Source: Bacillota bacterium
Lineage (GTDB): Bacteria; Bacillota; Bacilli; Alicyclobacillales; SLC66
Assembly: GCA_021828865.1 (NCBI GenBank)
Contig: JAJZCW010000002.1
Span: 62,001 to 126,000, forward strand
Direction of reading: 5' to 3'
DNA length: 64,000 bases
Position numbers and translations under genes: made by a program. How positions within the stretch are numbered: the first letter of the stretch is position 1; the number at the start of each line of letters is the position of its first letter. A model generated the notes under the pieces. That model was given only the letters and a program-made list of their open reading frames with translations. It was not told the origin of the DNA and did not search any database. Shown here piece by piece: positions 14,204 to 23,910 of this stretch.

Positions 14204-15334
14204 CTAGCGTTCTGACAAGGGAACATAAGCACGGCGCTTAATTCCCTCATACTCAGCACGTGGACGGATCAGACGATTGTTGCGATATTGCTCGAGTACG
14301 TGTGCTGTCCATCCCGAGATCCTGCTGATCGCAAAAATCGGGGTAAATATATGAATAGGGAATCCCATCATGTAGTAAGTCGATGCAGAGTAAAAGTCAA
14401 CGTTGGGATTGAGATGTTTCAATTCTTTGACGACTCTTTCCACTACTTGGGAGATTTCGTAATATGTAGTATCCCCATGACGTTCTCCCATTTCTTTTGA
14501 CATTTTACGAAGGTGTGTGGCTCTAGGGTCTTCCGTATGATATACACGATGGCCGAAGCCCATGATCTTGCGCTTGCTTTCGAGCGCGTTCCGAATCCAA
14601 CTTTCCGCATTTTCAATCGTGCTGATTTCTTTTAGCATCAACATGACCTGTTCATTAGCTCCACCATGAAGTGGCCCTTTCAACGTGCCAACAGCAGAAG
14701 TGATCGCAGAATAAATATCGGAAAGTGTACCTGCCGTCACACGGGCTGAGAACGTGGAAGCGTTTAACTCGTGGTCAGCATGCAAAATGAGTGCGATTTC
14801 AAAAGAACGATTGGTGAAATCATCCGGCTCTTGTCCGGTTAACATATAGATGAAATTACCCGCAAGGTTTAATGTCGCATGTGGCGCAATGGGTTCCTGA
14901 CCGTTTTTGAAGCGTTCAATCGCAGCCACCATAGTGGGCAGTTGCGCAACAAGACGTGTCGCTTTACGAACACTTGCTTCGTAAGAATTATCTGCATCTT
15001 CCTCATCATATAGACCTGCAACCGACACCAAGGTACGTAGCATTTCCATCGCATTGCCAGTGGCAGGCAATGTTTTCAGCGCTGTCAATACTTTTGGATT
15101 GAGCGCTCGTTCGGTGCGAATCGTCGTATTGAACTCATTTAGTTGTGCTTGGGTTGGCAGTTCACCGTTCCAGAGAAGAAAAATGACTTCTTCAAATGTG
15201 CAGCCGCCGCTTACCAAATCATGAATATCGTATCCGCGATACACCAGTCTTCCTTCATCGCCATCAATAAAACAAATTTCCGATGTTGCGGCGACAACAT
15301 CCTCTAGTCCAGCAGAGTATTGTGTTTCTGCCAT
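14204..15334 (-). CDS. Citrate synthase (or 2-methylcitrate synthase)
   Basis: A 376-residue type-II-like citrate synthase. It condenses oxaloacetate with acetyl-CoA. Catalytic residues are recognisable: His in LILHADHELNASTF, His in GFGHRVYHTEDPRA, and Asp in NVDFYSASTYYMMG. GPLHGGANE and the C-terminal RPRAEYEG are typical. Length fits the small Gram-positive enzymes. Sequence alone does not separate citrate from methylcitrate synthase, but no prp genes are next to it. AAGGAGGGAGTAGG precedes ATG. Not in an obvious operon with icd or mdh here. Confidence 0.92.
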   Translation of the reverse strand: MAETQYSAGLEDVVAATSEICFIDGDEGRLVYRGYDIHDLVSGGCTFEEVIFLLWNGELPTQAQLNEFNTTIRTERALNPKVLTALKTLPATGNAMEMLRTLVSVAGLYDEEDADNSYEASVRKATRLVAQLPTMVAAIERFKNGQEPIAPHATLNLAGNFIYMLTGQEPDDFTNRSFEIALILHADHELNASTFSARVTAGTLSDIYSAITSAVGTLKGPLHGGANEQVMLMLKEISTIENAESWIRNALESKRKIMGFGHRVYHTEDPRATHLRKMSKEMGERHGDTTYYEISQVVERVVKELKHLNPNVDFYSASTYYMMGFPIHIFTPIFAISRISGWTAHVLEQYRNNRLIRPRAEYEGIKRRAYVPLSER

Positions 15335-15415
15335 CCTACTCCCTCCTTGAGTGAAATTTCACATACATTTCAATCCATGTTCATTATACTACTACAATCA
15401 AATTCCACAACCTAA

Positions 15416-16060
15416 TTAACCATCCCCTTCATTTAAAAACAAATAGCGGAGCGCATAAACCGCGGCTTGTGTCCGGTCCTCCACGTCAAGTTTGGATAAA
15501 ATATTACTGACATGGGTTTTTACTGTTTTTATACTAATAAACAACTGATCACCGATTTCCTGATTGGATTTGCCTTTACTGATCAAACGCAGCACTTCCC
15601 TTTCTCGATCAGTCAACTCTGTGAACTTGGCGCGGTTTTTCATCCCTTCCGACATTGCCTGAATCGCTACTTGATCAAATGTCCCTTTGCCAATATGTGC
15701 AGCACGAATAGCGTCAGCAATTTCTTCCGGATCGGCGGTCTTTAGCATATAACCGGTTGCCCCAGCTTCAATGGCAGGCAATACATTGGCAGAATCGACG
15801 AAACTAGTGAGCACAATGACTTTTGCCTCAGGATCTACTTCTTTAATGGCAATAAGTGCCGTGATGCCATCCACCGGTTCCATTTGTAAATCGAGCAGAA
15901 CGATATCCGGCATCAACTGCTGATACTGAACCCAAGCGTCATTTCCATCCTCTGCCTCGCCAATAATCACAAAATCCTCTTCCAACCCAAGAACTGTTTT
16001 CAGGCCTTTGCGTACCACATGATGGTCATCGACAATCAGGATTTTTATCGGTGCTGTCAT
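15416..16060 (-). CDS. liaR: LiaR-type response regulator
   Basis: A 214-residue NarL/LuxR-type regulator. The receiver domain (1-120) has the acidic pair DDH near residue 11, phospho-acceptor Asp in IVLLDLQM (~56), Thr in VIVLTSF and Lys in YMLKTADPEE. The HTH (150-208) is LTDREREVLRLISKGKSNQE followed by KTVKTHVSNILSKL. Pairs with the adjacent LiaS. Known LiaR regulators respond to cell-envelope damage. AAGGGG four bases before ATG. The classic target liaIH is not in the window. Confidence 0.9.
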   Translation of the reverse strand: MTAPIKILIVDDHHVVRKGLKTVLGLEEDFVIIGEAEDGNDAWVQYQQLMPDIVLLDLQMEPVDGITALIAIKEVDPEAKVIVLTSFVDSANVLPAIEAGATGYMLKTADPEEIADAIRAAHIGKGTFDQVAIQAMSEGMKNRAKFTELTDREREVLRLISKGKSNQEIGDQLFISIKTVKTHVSNILSKLDVEDRTQAAVYALRYLFLNEGDG

Positions 16061-16075
16061 GTTTCCCCTTCTTTC

Positions 16076-17167
16076 TCAATCAATGCGCGGAATGATACAC
16101 ATAATTTCTGTGCCTATACCCAAATCACTTTTCACTGTTACCGTTCCGCCTAAGTACTCTGCTCTTTCCCTCATAGAACGCAGTCCGACAGATGTCCACT
16201 TGCCTTCTTCTGGCGTAAACCCTTTTCCATCATCTGCGATTAGAAGTATCAAACGGGTGGATTCACTATCAATGGTTAAGCCTATATTTCTTGGTTCCGC
16301 ATGTTTGATTGCATTAATGATCGCTTCCTGCGCAATTAAAAACAGTGCATCTTCGATGGCAGAGTTGATTTCCTGATCTACTCCATCAGCAATAGCATAA
16401 TGAAAATCAATACTAATGCCCGTGCGATTGGCCATTTCACCAGCCAACTCCCGCAAAGCCGGGACCAATTGACGCTGATTCAGTTCAAGCGGTCGAAGTT
16501 CCAGCAACAGTGCCCTCATTGCGCCTTGAGCGTGTTTTGCCAATTCCTCGATTTCTGGTAACAATTCAAGCGCTTTGTCAGGCTTGCTACTTCTGATTTT
16601 AGCGGCCGTTGTACTTAACATGGAAAGTCCAAATAATTCCTGACTGACACGGTCGTGAAGCTCCCTTCTGACCCGTTCCCGTTCCCGCAAAATAGCTGCC
16701 GCCTCCACACTTTTTTGCAATTCCGCATTTTGTCGAGCCGCTTCTTGAAGCACCGATACCTGATCCTGCAGTCGCTCCGCCATTACATTCAGATTTTGCG
16801 CGATCAGGGACAAATCATCTTGACCAGTCACGCTCATTCGATAAGTGAGTTTGCCTGCCGCATAGAGTGCAATAGCTTCTGCCACCATCGAGAGTTTAGC
16901 TCTCATTTCCCGCGTCCCCTGAAAACTGACAACGACTGCAACAACGCCACTCGCTAAAGCGGCCATCAGGAAAAAAAGCAATCCTATCACTACATACGCA
17001 ATATCAACTGATACGTGCATAGAATGGGAAAGCCCACTCCCCCAACGCCACAAATTGTGATACACCAGTAAAAAGACGAACAAAATCGCAGATAATCCGG
17101 CACTGATCCAAGCTACTTGCAAATGTGTGCGTATAAAATAGGTCAATGTATTTTGACTGCCCATCAT
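16076..17167 (-). CDS. liaS: LiaS-type sensor histidine kinase
   Basis: A 363-residue intramembrane-sensing kinase. Two TM helices (WISAGLSAILFVFLLVYH and VVIGLLFFLMAALASGVVAV) with a short loop, a HAMP-like linker, then HisKA_3 with the phospho-His in RRELHDRVSQELFGLSM. The HATPase domain has NAIKHAEP and LIADDGKGFTPEEGKWTSVG. The lack of a large extracytoplasmic domain is typical of LiaS. Its ATG overlaps the LiaF stop, supporting a liaF-liaS-liaR operon. Confidence 0.9.
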   Translation of the reverse strand: MMGSQNTLTYFIRTHLQVAWISAGLSAILFVFLLVYHNLWRWGSGLSHSMHVSVDIAYVVIGLLFFLMAALASGVVAVVVSFQGTREMRAKLSMVAEAIALYAAGKLTYRMSVTGQDDLSLIAQNLNVMAERLQDQVSVLQEAARQNAELQKSVEAAAILRERERVRRELHDRVSQELFGLSMLSTTAAKIRSSKPDKALELLPEIEELAKHAQGAMRALLLELRPLELNQRQLVPALRELAGEMANRTGISIDFHYAIADGVDQEINSAIEDALFLIAQEAIINAIKHAEPRNIGLTIDSESTRLILLIADDGKGFTPEEGKWTSVGLRSMRERAEYLGGTVTVKSDLGIGTEIMCIIPRID

Positions 17168-18003
17168 ATCAACCTTGTGATTCGAACTTCGCCAGCCTTC
17201 AATCGGATGAAAATATCCACTTTTTTATCTGCTTCGCTGTAATCTGGAGAAATATAATTGTATTCGGGTATCGATACCCCTTCTGTTTTTTGGTCAAATA
17301 CGCGAATTTCTCCCGCGAAAAGTTCCACTCTGATGTTCAACGCTAGGCTCTCAGGAACGGCGATTCTCACTTCACCAGCTCCACCGTTAATCTCTATTGG
17401 CGTGATGCCATCAGGGATGATGGCAGTGCCAAGATTAATGCGCACAGATCCCGCCAGTTGCTTTAAGAACAAGGGTTCGAGCGTCCATGGCCCGTCACCA
17501 ATGCGAAAGTCGCCAATCTTAGGGATCCTCGATAATTTGGAATTGACCTTTTCATGAATATTTTCCTGAAAATTAGCCGGATCGTCAAAATCAACATGGG
17601 ATGAAAAATCATACTTCACGTTTTTTTTTAAGTACTCATTCCACCTTCGTTTTTTGGAGTTAACCACGATCCGAACGGTAGAAATTCCAAGTAGGGAGGA
17701 GACGCCAATGTAGATCAAAAACAGTGCCAGGAACAGTAGCCAGGGATTGATCACACTGATTCCCGGTACGCGCAAATTTTGAAGTAACAACGCAAGACCA
17801 AGAAAAGTTAACAGCGCGGGCCAAAGCACTTTTCTTTTTCCTCGAAGTAAATGAGTAAAAAATTCCTCAAGCCCCCAAAGGATAAAGAGTCCTGGCCAAT
17901 AGACAGAAATCACTTGGGAGACGGCTTCTGACATGAGCCCCACCGCTTTCATCAACAACAAGATGCCTAGCAACGCAATAGCAATCGCGAATGTCCGTTT
18001 CAC
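17164..18003 (-). CDS. liaF: LiaF-type membrane inhibitor protein
   Basis: A 279-residue protein. Four N-terminal hydrophobic segments (AIAIALLGILLLMKAVGLM, VISVYWPGLFILWGLEEF, ALLTFLGLALLLQN, VINPWLLFLALFLIYIGVSS) are followed by a LiaF C-terminal beta domain (VRINLGTAIIPDGITPIEIN, VRIAVPESLALNIRVELFAG, EIRVFDQKTEG, KVDIFIRLKAGEVRI). LiaF keeps LiaS off in the absence of stress. GTG at 18003 has GAGGTGG six bases upstream. An in-frame ATG five codons earlier overlaps that site. First gene of the operon, divergent from lgt. Confidence 0.85.
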   Translation of the reverse strand: MKRTFAIAIALLGILLLMKAVGLMSEAVSQVISVYWPGLFILWGLEEFFTHLLRGKRKVLWPALLTFLGLALLLQNLRVPGISVINPWLLFLALFLIYIGVSSLLGISTVRIVVNSKKRRWNEYLKKNVKYDFSSHVDFDDPANFQENIHEKVNSKLSRIPKIGDFRIGDGPWTLEPLFLKQLAGSVRINLGTAIIPDGITPIEINGGAGEVRIAVPESLALNIRVELFAGEIRVFDQKTEGVSIPEYNYISPDYSEADKKVDIFIRLKAGEVRITRLI

Positions 18004-18146
18004 TTTCAACCACCTCATTTTTTTTCATGGTTTCTTTGTACCACGAATGTTGAACTTGCACATCAGACCGAAGACGGAAACCACTCAGGACTATGCTCCT
18101 TAAATTTGGTACAATGAACACAACCAACTGGTCAGGGAGGACAAGA

Positions 18147-18953
18147 ATGCATCAGTATTGGTTTTATATCGGTTCATTTCCTGTGCGTGCTTACAGCACG
18201 TTGTTTTTGCTTGCGTTTTTAATGGGGCTTGGCGTGACTATTTTTTTGGCAAAAGTGGAAGGAAAACGCCACCTCGTGGATCATTTGCTAAACCTGGCGC
18301 CGATTCTTTTTATCGGAGGTCTAATTGGTTCGCGATTCTGGCAAGTGTTCTTTTTTGACTGGCAGTATTACAGCGTTCACCCTGGTCAAATCATCGCCAT
18401 CTGGAACGGTGGGCTTTCGATTCAAGGAGGAATTGCAGGTAGTTTGATCGCGGGGATCATTTATGTGCGATTAAAGCACTTGAGCTTCTGGGAGCTTGCA
18501 GACCTCACCGCGCCTGGCATCATCCTTGGTCAAAGCATTGGACGGGATGCCAACCTGATGAACGGGGATGCGTTCGGAAGCCCTACCGGCGGCCATTTTG
18601 GCTTGCTCTACCCACCAGGCACGCTCGCCTATGCTACGTTTGGCAACAAGCCCTTGTGGCCAGCGGAAGTCTGGGAGGGCCAAGGCGATATCATCATCTT
18701 CGCGCTTCTTCTTATCATCAAGCAATGGCGCATTCCGCGCGGATGGCTGTTTTTAATTGAAATGATTCTCTACAATGCGGAGCGGTTTTTTCTTGAAATG
18801 TTGCGAGGTGATAGTCCTAGGTTCCTATTCCATTGGGATGCAGCTCAGTGGACAAGCATACCAGTCGTCATCATCGCCATTATCCTGATGCCGATTTTGT
18901 ATCGGATGGACAAAAAAAGAAAACAGGATGAGGCAGCACTTTCCCCATCCTGA
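18147..18953 (+). CDS. lgt: Prolipoprotein diacylglyceryl transferase
   Basis: A 268-residue membrane enzyme that transfers diacylglyceryl from phosphatidylglycerol to the lipobox Cys of prolipoproteins, such as the PstS encoded here. The Lgt signature is GQSIGRDANLMNGDAFG (with G-R-x-x-N-x-x-N). IWNGGLSIQGGIAGSLI and YPPGTLAYATFG are also typical. About seven TM segments. ATG at 18147 (MHQYWFYIGSFPVRAYS) has GGGAGG six bases upstream. The reading frame is open 18 codons further, through the promoter region. Monocistronic; terminator follows directly. Confidence 0.95.
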   Translation: MHQYWFYIGSFPVRAYSTLFLLAFLMGLGVTIFLAKVEGKRHLVDHLLNLAPILFIGGLIGSRFWQVFFFDWQYYSVHPGQIIAIWNGGLSIQGGIAGSLIAGIIYVRLKHLSFWELADLTAPGIILGQSIGRDANLMNGDAFGSPTGGHFGLLYPPGTLAYATFGNKPLWPAEVWEGQGDIIIFALLLIIKQWRIPRGWLFLIEMILYNAERFFLEMLRGDSPRFLFHWDAAQWTSIPVVIIAIILMPILYRMDKKRKQDEAALSPS

Positions 18954-18960
18954 TGATAAA

Positions 18961-18985
18961 AAGGGTCGCCTATGCGACCCTTTAT

Positions 18986-18988
<3 letters not shown>
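18961..18988. terminator. Bidirectional terminator between lgt and metY
   Basis: AAGGGTCGC / GCGACCCTT with a 4-nt loop. TTTATTT follows on the plus strand for lgt, and TTTTTAT follows on the minus strand just past the metY stop. Confidence 0.85.
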
Positions 18989-20293
<1,305 letters not shown>

Positions 20294-20307
20294 TTAGTAT
20301 TTTGCAA

Positions 20308-20335
20308 ATAAAAAAACCACTTCGAGGGGAAGCGG
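20308..20335 (-). terminator. Riboswitch-controlled terminator of metY
   Basis: CCGCTTC (20329-20335) pairs with GAAGTGG (20317-20323), with a 5-nt loop and a U-tract of seven or more. It lies 15 nt after the SAM-I aptamer and is its expression platform. Confidence 0.85.
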
Positions 20336-20356
20336 CCTGCCATGTCAGACGTTCCC

Positions 20357-20463
20357 TCTCATCTTCCAGGTCTTCACCTGCTGGAATTAGCACCACTACA
20401 GCATGTTTCACTGTCGGTTGCCGGGCTTCATCGGGCCAGTCCCTCCGCCACTCTGGATAAGAG
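20357..20463 (-). ncRNA. SAM-I (S-box) riboswitch
   Basis: Read on the minus strand: CTCTTATCCAGAGTGG, GGAGGGACTGGCCCGATGAA, GCCCGGCAACCGACA, GTGGTGCTAATTCCAGCAGG, and the closing GATGAGAG. This is the standard S-box order including the kink-turn and the GCTAATTC core. It is followed by a terminator with a 7-bp stem. The region between metY and the next gene upstream (20270-20600) contains only this element, promoters and a dyad. Confidence 0.97.
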
Positions 20464-20482
20464 TTTCAAAAAACTATTTTGT

Positions 20483-20504
20483 TATGTGAGAAAACTATCA
20501 CATA
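20483..20504. promoter_or_regulatory. Perfect dyad TATGTGA-N8-TCACATA
   Basis: Seven-base perfect inverted repeats (20483-20489 and 20498-20504) separated by GAAAACTA. It sits between the two divergent Met/Cys genes and overlaps the -10 region of metY. It resembles a Crp/GntR-type operator, though the Crp/Fnr spacing is normally six. The regulator is unknown. Confidence 0.5.
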
Positions 20505-20521
20505 TAGATCGATTACGTCAA
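20492..20521 (-). promoter_or_regulatory. Probable metY promoter upstream of the riboswitch
   Basis: Minus strand -35 TTGACG (20516-20521) and a poor -10 (ATAGTT or TAGTTT at 17 or 18 bp). The position, just upstream of the riboswitch, fits. Confidence 0.5.
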
Positions 20522-20600
20522 GTGGTTTTTTATTCGAGGTAAAGAGAATTATAATAGGCATGTTGACTGATAAGCGCTTTCATACCCAAGGAGGATACTT

Positions 20601-21770
20601 ATGATTGACGACATTCGCTGGAATACCTTGCTGGCCGAGGTGACCACTGAAAGCAACAGCTATGACAGCTTGATCCCGCCGCTCGTACAAACGTCTACGT
20701 TTACCTTTCCCAGCGCGGAAACAGGTGCCAGGCGATTTGCAGGCGAAGAACAGGGCTATATTTACACCCGCTTGTCCAATCCTACCGTAAGGCTATTTGA
20801 GACGGCAGTGGCCAAACTTGAAGGTGCAGAAGACGGGATCGCGTTTGGCAGTGGAATGGGGGCGATTTCTGCCGTACTTTTAAATTTATTAAAGAGCGGT
20901 GATCACCTGCTTTGCTCAAGCGGCCTCTATGGCTCCACTTTTGGCCTACTCGAACTGATGCGAGACAGGTTTCAAATTGATCATGGTTTTTCCGAGCTAA
21001 GTACTGAAGCAGAGATTGAGACCGCGATTACACCTAGCACGAAGGCGGTCTACCTGGAAACTCCGGTCAATCCCACACTATCTCTCGTCGACATTGGAAA
21101 AGTGGCGAGAATTGCGCACAAACATGGGCTGCCGGTGATCGTTGACAATACCTTCATGAGTCCTTATTTGCAACAGCCAATCCTTCACGGGGCGGATGTG
21201 GTAGTTCATTCTGCGACGAAGTACCTCGGCGGACATGGTGACGTCATCGCCGGAGTGGCGGTGGGAAAAGCGGAACTGATTCAGTCCATCCGCATGACGA
21301 CTCTAAAGGATATCGGGGCGGTGCTGGCGCCTTTTGACGCATGGCTGTTACTAAGAGGGATGCGCACACTTGCACTTCGCATGAACCAACAGGTAAAAAG
21401 CGCGCAGGTACTGGTTCAATTTTTATCTACCCATCCTGCCGTCGATAAAGTATATTTCCCGGGACTGAAACCTGGCGACGAGGACATCATGAAAAAGCAA
21501 ATGCGTTACCCTGGCGCCATGATCTCCTTTGAACTGATAGGTGGCATTGATGCCGGACGAAATCTGATGAATCGATTGAAAATGATCAAAAGAGCGGTGA
21601 GTCTAGGAGATATTCACTCACTGATCCAACACCCAGCCACTATGACCCACTCTCTGGTCCCGCGCGAAGAACGGTTGAAAATGGGCCTGACAGATGGAAT
21701 GGTACGACTTTCTGTAGGCGTCGAGGACGTCGAAGATATACAAAAAGATCTTGAATCCGCGCTTGGTTAA
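20601..21770 (+). CDS. Cys/Met-metabolism PLP enzyme (methionine gamma-lyase or cystathionine lyase/synthase type)
   Basis: A 389-residue gamma-family PLP enzyme. YIYTRLSNPTVRLFETAVAK provides the phosphate-binding Tyr/Arg from the next subunit; GSGMGAISAVLLNLLKSGDH and ASGLYGSTF-like SSGLYGSTFGLLELM hold the stacking Tyr; the PLP Lys is in VVHSATKYLGGHGDVIAG. The MGL-specific Cys next to the Tyr is Ser here (LYGST), so methionine gamma-lyase is not certain; cystathionine gamma-synthase/lyase is equally possible. AAGGAGGATACTT precedes ATG; it is divergent from metY and has no SAM riboswitch. TATAAT at 20550 is the likely -10. Confidence 0.8.
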   Translation: MIDDIRWNTLLAEVTTESNSYDSLIPPLVQTSTFTFPSAETGARRFAGEEQGYIYTRLSNPTVRLFETAVAKLEGAEDGIAFGSGMGAISAVLLNLLKSGDHLLCSSGLYGSTFGLLELMRDRFQIDHGFSELSTEAEIETAITPSTKAVYLETPVNPTLSLVDIGKVARIAHKHGLPVIVDNTFMSPYLQQPILHGADVVVHSATKYLGGHGDVIAGVAVGKAELIQSIRMTTLKDIGAVLAPFDAWLLLRGMRTLALRMNQQVKSAQVLVQFLSTHPAVDKVYFPGLKPGDEDIMKKQMRYPGAMISFELIGGIDAGRNLMNRLKMIKRAVSLGDIHSLIQHPATMTHSLVPREERLKMGLTDGMVRLSVGVEDVEDIQKDLESALG

Positions 21771-21776
21771 GCCCTA

Positions 21777-21800
21777 TTGGCTATGAAAAGTAGCCAATTT
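21777..21800 (+). terminator. Weak hairpin terminator
   Basis: TTGGCTA pairs with TAGCCAA with a 7-nt loop, then TTTG. The short U-tract suggests partial readthrough into the next gene. Confidence 0.5.
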
Positions 21801-21844
21801 GTCCATACTACTCTTTACAGACCATGTAAAGAGGAGGCCACACC

Positions 21845-22525
21845 TTGTACATTCGTTTCTTACGTGCAGAATGGACTGAAGAAGCGAGTGACAAGGTGAT
21901 TTTATTGGTGGAGCCAGTGCATGAAGCGGCAGCCCATCACCTTGCATATCGCTTAGCAAAGCGTGAGGATATTGGGGATTTTTATCGTCCAGCAGGACTT
22001 TTGCACTTTGTCAACACACGACTACCAGCATATCACTTCAACACGATTCAGATACGGTCACCCTATAAAAAATTATTTCAATTGAAAGTGCTGCGGGAGA
22101 AGCCGTCAACCCAACATGCTTCAATTTATCATGCACCGTTCAAAAGATCGGAGGCTTTTTCAAGAATCGTCCATACCGCCCAACCCTTTATCGGGACCCC
22201 ACTGATTTGGGGTCACAACCGAGGTCACGGCGACCAAGGATTTGATCCTTTTACATTTGTATTTTACGTCTACAAAAAATCATTGGGGCTCCCCATTTCC
22301 GATGTCGCCCAGTTGCAGCGCTTGGGAAAACCAGTCAACAGGCAGTTGCAGCCCATAGTTCCAGGTGATTTGTTGATCTTTGCAGAGGGCCGCCATCTTG
22401 GAATCTTTATGGGCGCTGGCCAGTATCTATCAGCAGGAGGAGGCACAGGCAAAGTGAGCTACCTGGATCTTCGTCAATCTCGGTACCACCTTGGCAACTT
22501 GACAATGGTCAGGCGATTAGTTTAG
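21845..22525 (+). CDS. NlpC/P60-fold-like protein without catalytic cysteine
   Basis: A 226-residue protein. Residues 110-226 follow the NlpC/P60 plan: a helix AQPFIGTPLIWG, then GDQGFDPFTFVFYVYKKSLG in the place of the usual fDCSGf helix, a later PGDLLIF, and RHLGIFMGAGQYLSAGGGTG where the catalytic His sits (HVGIYlG in active enzymes). The nucleophile Cys and following Ser are Pro-Phe. The His is kept, so the fold is likely but hydrolysis is not. Residues 1-105 are of unknown type. TTG start with AGAGGAGG seven bases upstream. It is 32 bases before rnz, and likely cotranscribed. Confidence 0.6.
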   Translation: MYIRFLRAEWTEEASDKVILLVEPVHEAAAHHLAYRLAKREDIGDFYRPAGLLHFVNTRLPAYHFNTIQIRSPYKKLFQLKVLREKPSTQHASIYHAPFKRSEAFSRIVHTAQPFIGTPLIWGHNRGHGDQGFDPFTFVFYVYKKSLGLPISDVAQLQRLGKPVNRQLQPIVPGDLLIFAEGRHLGIFMGAGQYLSAGGGTGKVSYLDLRQSRYHLGNLTMVRRLV

Positions 22526-22557
22526 ATGAGAAAAGCAGCAAAATTGAGGAGATACCG

Positions 22558-23475
22558 ATGGAAGTTATTTTTTTAGGGACAGGTGCCGGCGCACCTACTC
22601 GCAAACGCAACGTCAGCAGCATCGCCGTACGATTTGACCAGTCGCGGGAAGTGTGGCTGTTTGATTGTGGCGAAGGCACGCAACACCAGTTTCAACGGGC
22701 TTCAGTCAGCCCTGCGCAGGTGACTCACATCTTTATCACCCACATGCACGGTGATCACCTTTTTGGGTTGCCGGGATTTCTCAGCAGTCGGTCATTGCAA
22801 GGCGGATCGGAGAAGCCGCTTACCATCATAGGACCGGAAGGCATTCAATCATTTGTCACACTAGTTTTGAAACAAAGTCAAACTAATCTGAGTTATCCGC
22901 TTTATTTTGAGGAGATCACGGCAGAGAGGAATGTGCTTGACCTTCCGACAGCTAGGGTCGAGTATTCCGCTTTACTCCATCCGATCAAAAGCTTTGGTTA
23001 CGCACTGCATCTGCCTGACAAACCAGGTCGCTTTAAGGTTGAAAAAGCGGTAGCCGAAAGGATTCCGTCTGGCCCCCTTTTTGGACGTTTAAAGCAAGGA
23101 GAAGAGATTGAACTTTCTGATGGTAGGCGATACAACGGGATGGATTTTATTGAATCTCCCGTTAAAGGAAAAAAAATTGTCATTCTTGGGGACACTTCCG
23201 CTTGCCCATCGGCCATTGAATTGTCCCAGGATGCGCATCTGTTGATTCACGAGGCAACGTTCGCGCAAGAGGAGGCAAAACTCGCGATGATCAGCGGCCA
23301 CTCCACTAACATCGATGCCGCTAACACCGCGAAGACAGCGAATGTGCGGACACTTGTATTGACGCACTTCAGCGCGCGTTATGACGAAACAAAAGCCTCC
23401 GCAATGCTCGCAGAGGCGCAAACCATTTTCCCACAAACGGTCATGGCATTCGATTTTTATCAAATAAACGTATAG
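22558..23475 (+). CDS. rnz: Ribonuclease Z
   Basis: A 305-residue tRNase Z that matures tRNA 3' ends lacking encoded CCA, such as the tRNA-Leu in this window. Metallo-beta-lactamase motifs: FITHMHGDHLFGLPG (motif II), ILGDTSAC (Asp), LLIHEATFA, SGHSTNIDAA and LVLTHFSARY. Length and the exosite region (FKVEKAVAERIPSGPLFGRL) are typical of bacterial RNase Z. GAGGAG eight bases before ATG. Confidence 0.96.
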   Translation: MEVIFLGTGAGAPTRKRNVSSIAVRFDQSREVWLFDCGEGTQHQFQRASVSPAQVTHIFITHMHGDHLFGLPGFLSSRSLQGGSEKPLTIIGPEGIQSFVTLVLKQSQTNLSYPLYFEEITAERNVLDLPTARVEYSALLHPIKSFGYALHLPDKPGRFKVEKAVAERIPSGPLFGRLKQGEEIELSDGRRYNGMDFIESPVKGKKIVILGDTSACPSAIELSQDAHLLIHEATFAQEEAKLAMISGHSTNIDAANTAKTANVRTLVLTHFSARYDETKASAMLAEAQTIFPQTVMAFDFYQINV

Positions 23476-23476
23476 A

Positions 23477-23887
23477 TTACTTGACGGCAGCCTGATGAAT
23501 GTGCTCGGCACCCAATTCGGATAGTAGTTGTTTGGCTTTCTCTGCTTCTTCACTTTCTACCAGCAAAATTACAAAAGTCGCTTTATCATTCTCTTGGTGA
23601 TGGGGATGGAACATGAGCCAATCTGCCAGCGCCTGTCCTTGTCTCACGCCGTCAAGCGGCCCACCAAGAAACAACACGCCAAACCCGGGCACCACCTGAG
23701 CCACAGAGGCCGCCATCCCTCCGAGCGCTTCGAATGATGACTCAAGCCAACGCTCCGCTTTCCACCACTCTTCATGGGGAGTGGTGCTACTTAACGACAC
23801 TTTGTCAGGAAACTCTTTTTGACAGGCCACCGCTGCTTGTTCTGCCTGTTCATGTTGTAAAAAATGTCCTACTACATATTGGCTCAT
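23477..23887 (-). CDS. YflT/GsiB-like stress-type small protein (hypothetical)
   Basis: A 136-residue protein. It opens with SQYVVGHFLQHEQAEQAAVA, an alpha/beta ferredoxin-like start, then has a Gly-rich hydrophobic stretch LGGMAASVAQVVPGFGVLFL typical of proteins whose loop inserts in a membrane, and ends with VILLVESEEAEKAKQLLSEL. The plan (two beta-alpha-beta halves around a glycine hairpin) resembles the heat-induced YflT-domain family, but identity is weak and the function is unknown. AGGAGAGGG precedes ATG. It ends one base after the rnz stop region, tail to tail. Confidence 0.55.
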   Translation of the reverse strand: MSQYVVGHFLQHEQAEQAAVACQKEFPDKVSLSSTTPHEEWWKAERWLESSFEALGGMAASVAQVVPGFGVLFLGGPLDGVRQGQALADWLMFHPHHQENDKATFVILLVESEEAEKAKQLLSELGAEHIHQAAVK

Positions 23888-23910
23888 TCGACCCTCTCCT
23901 CGTAAACCAT

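Noticed and set aside
18019..18146. LiaR box and clear sigma-A promoters between liaF and lgt
   Set aside because: A TACAAT before lgt exists but no matching -35, and no dyad like the known LiaR site could be identified.
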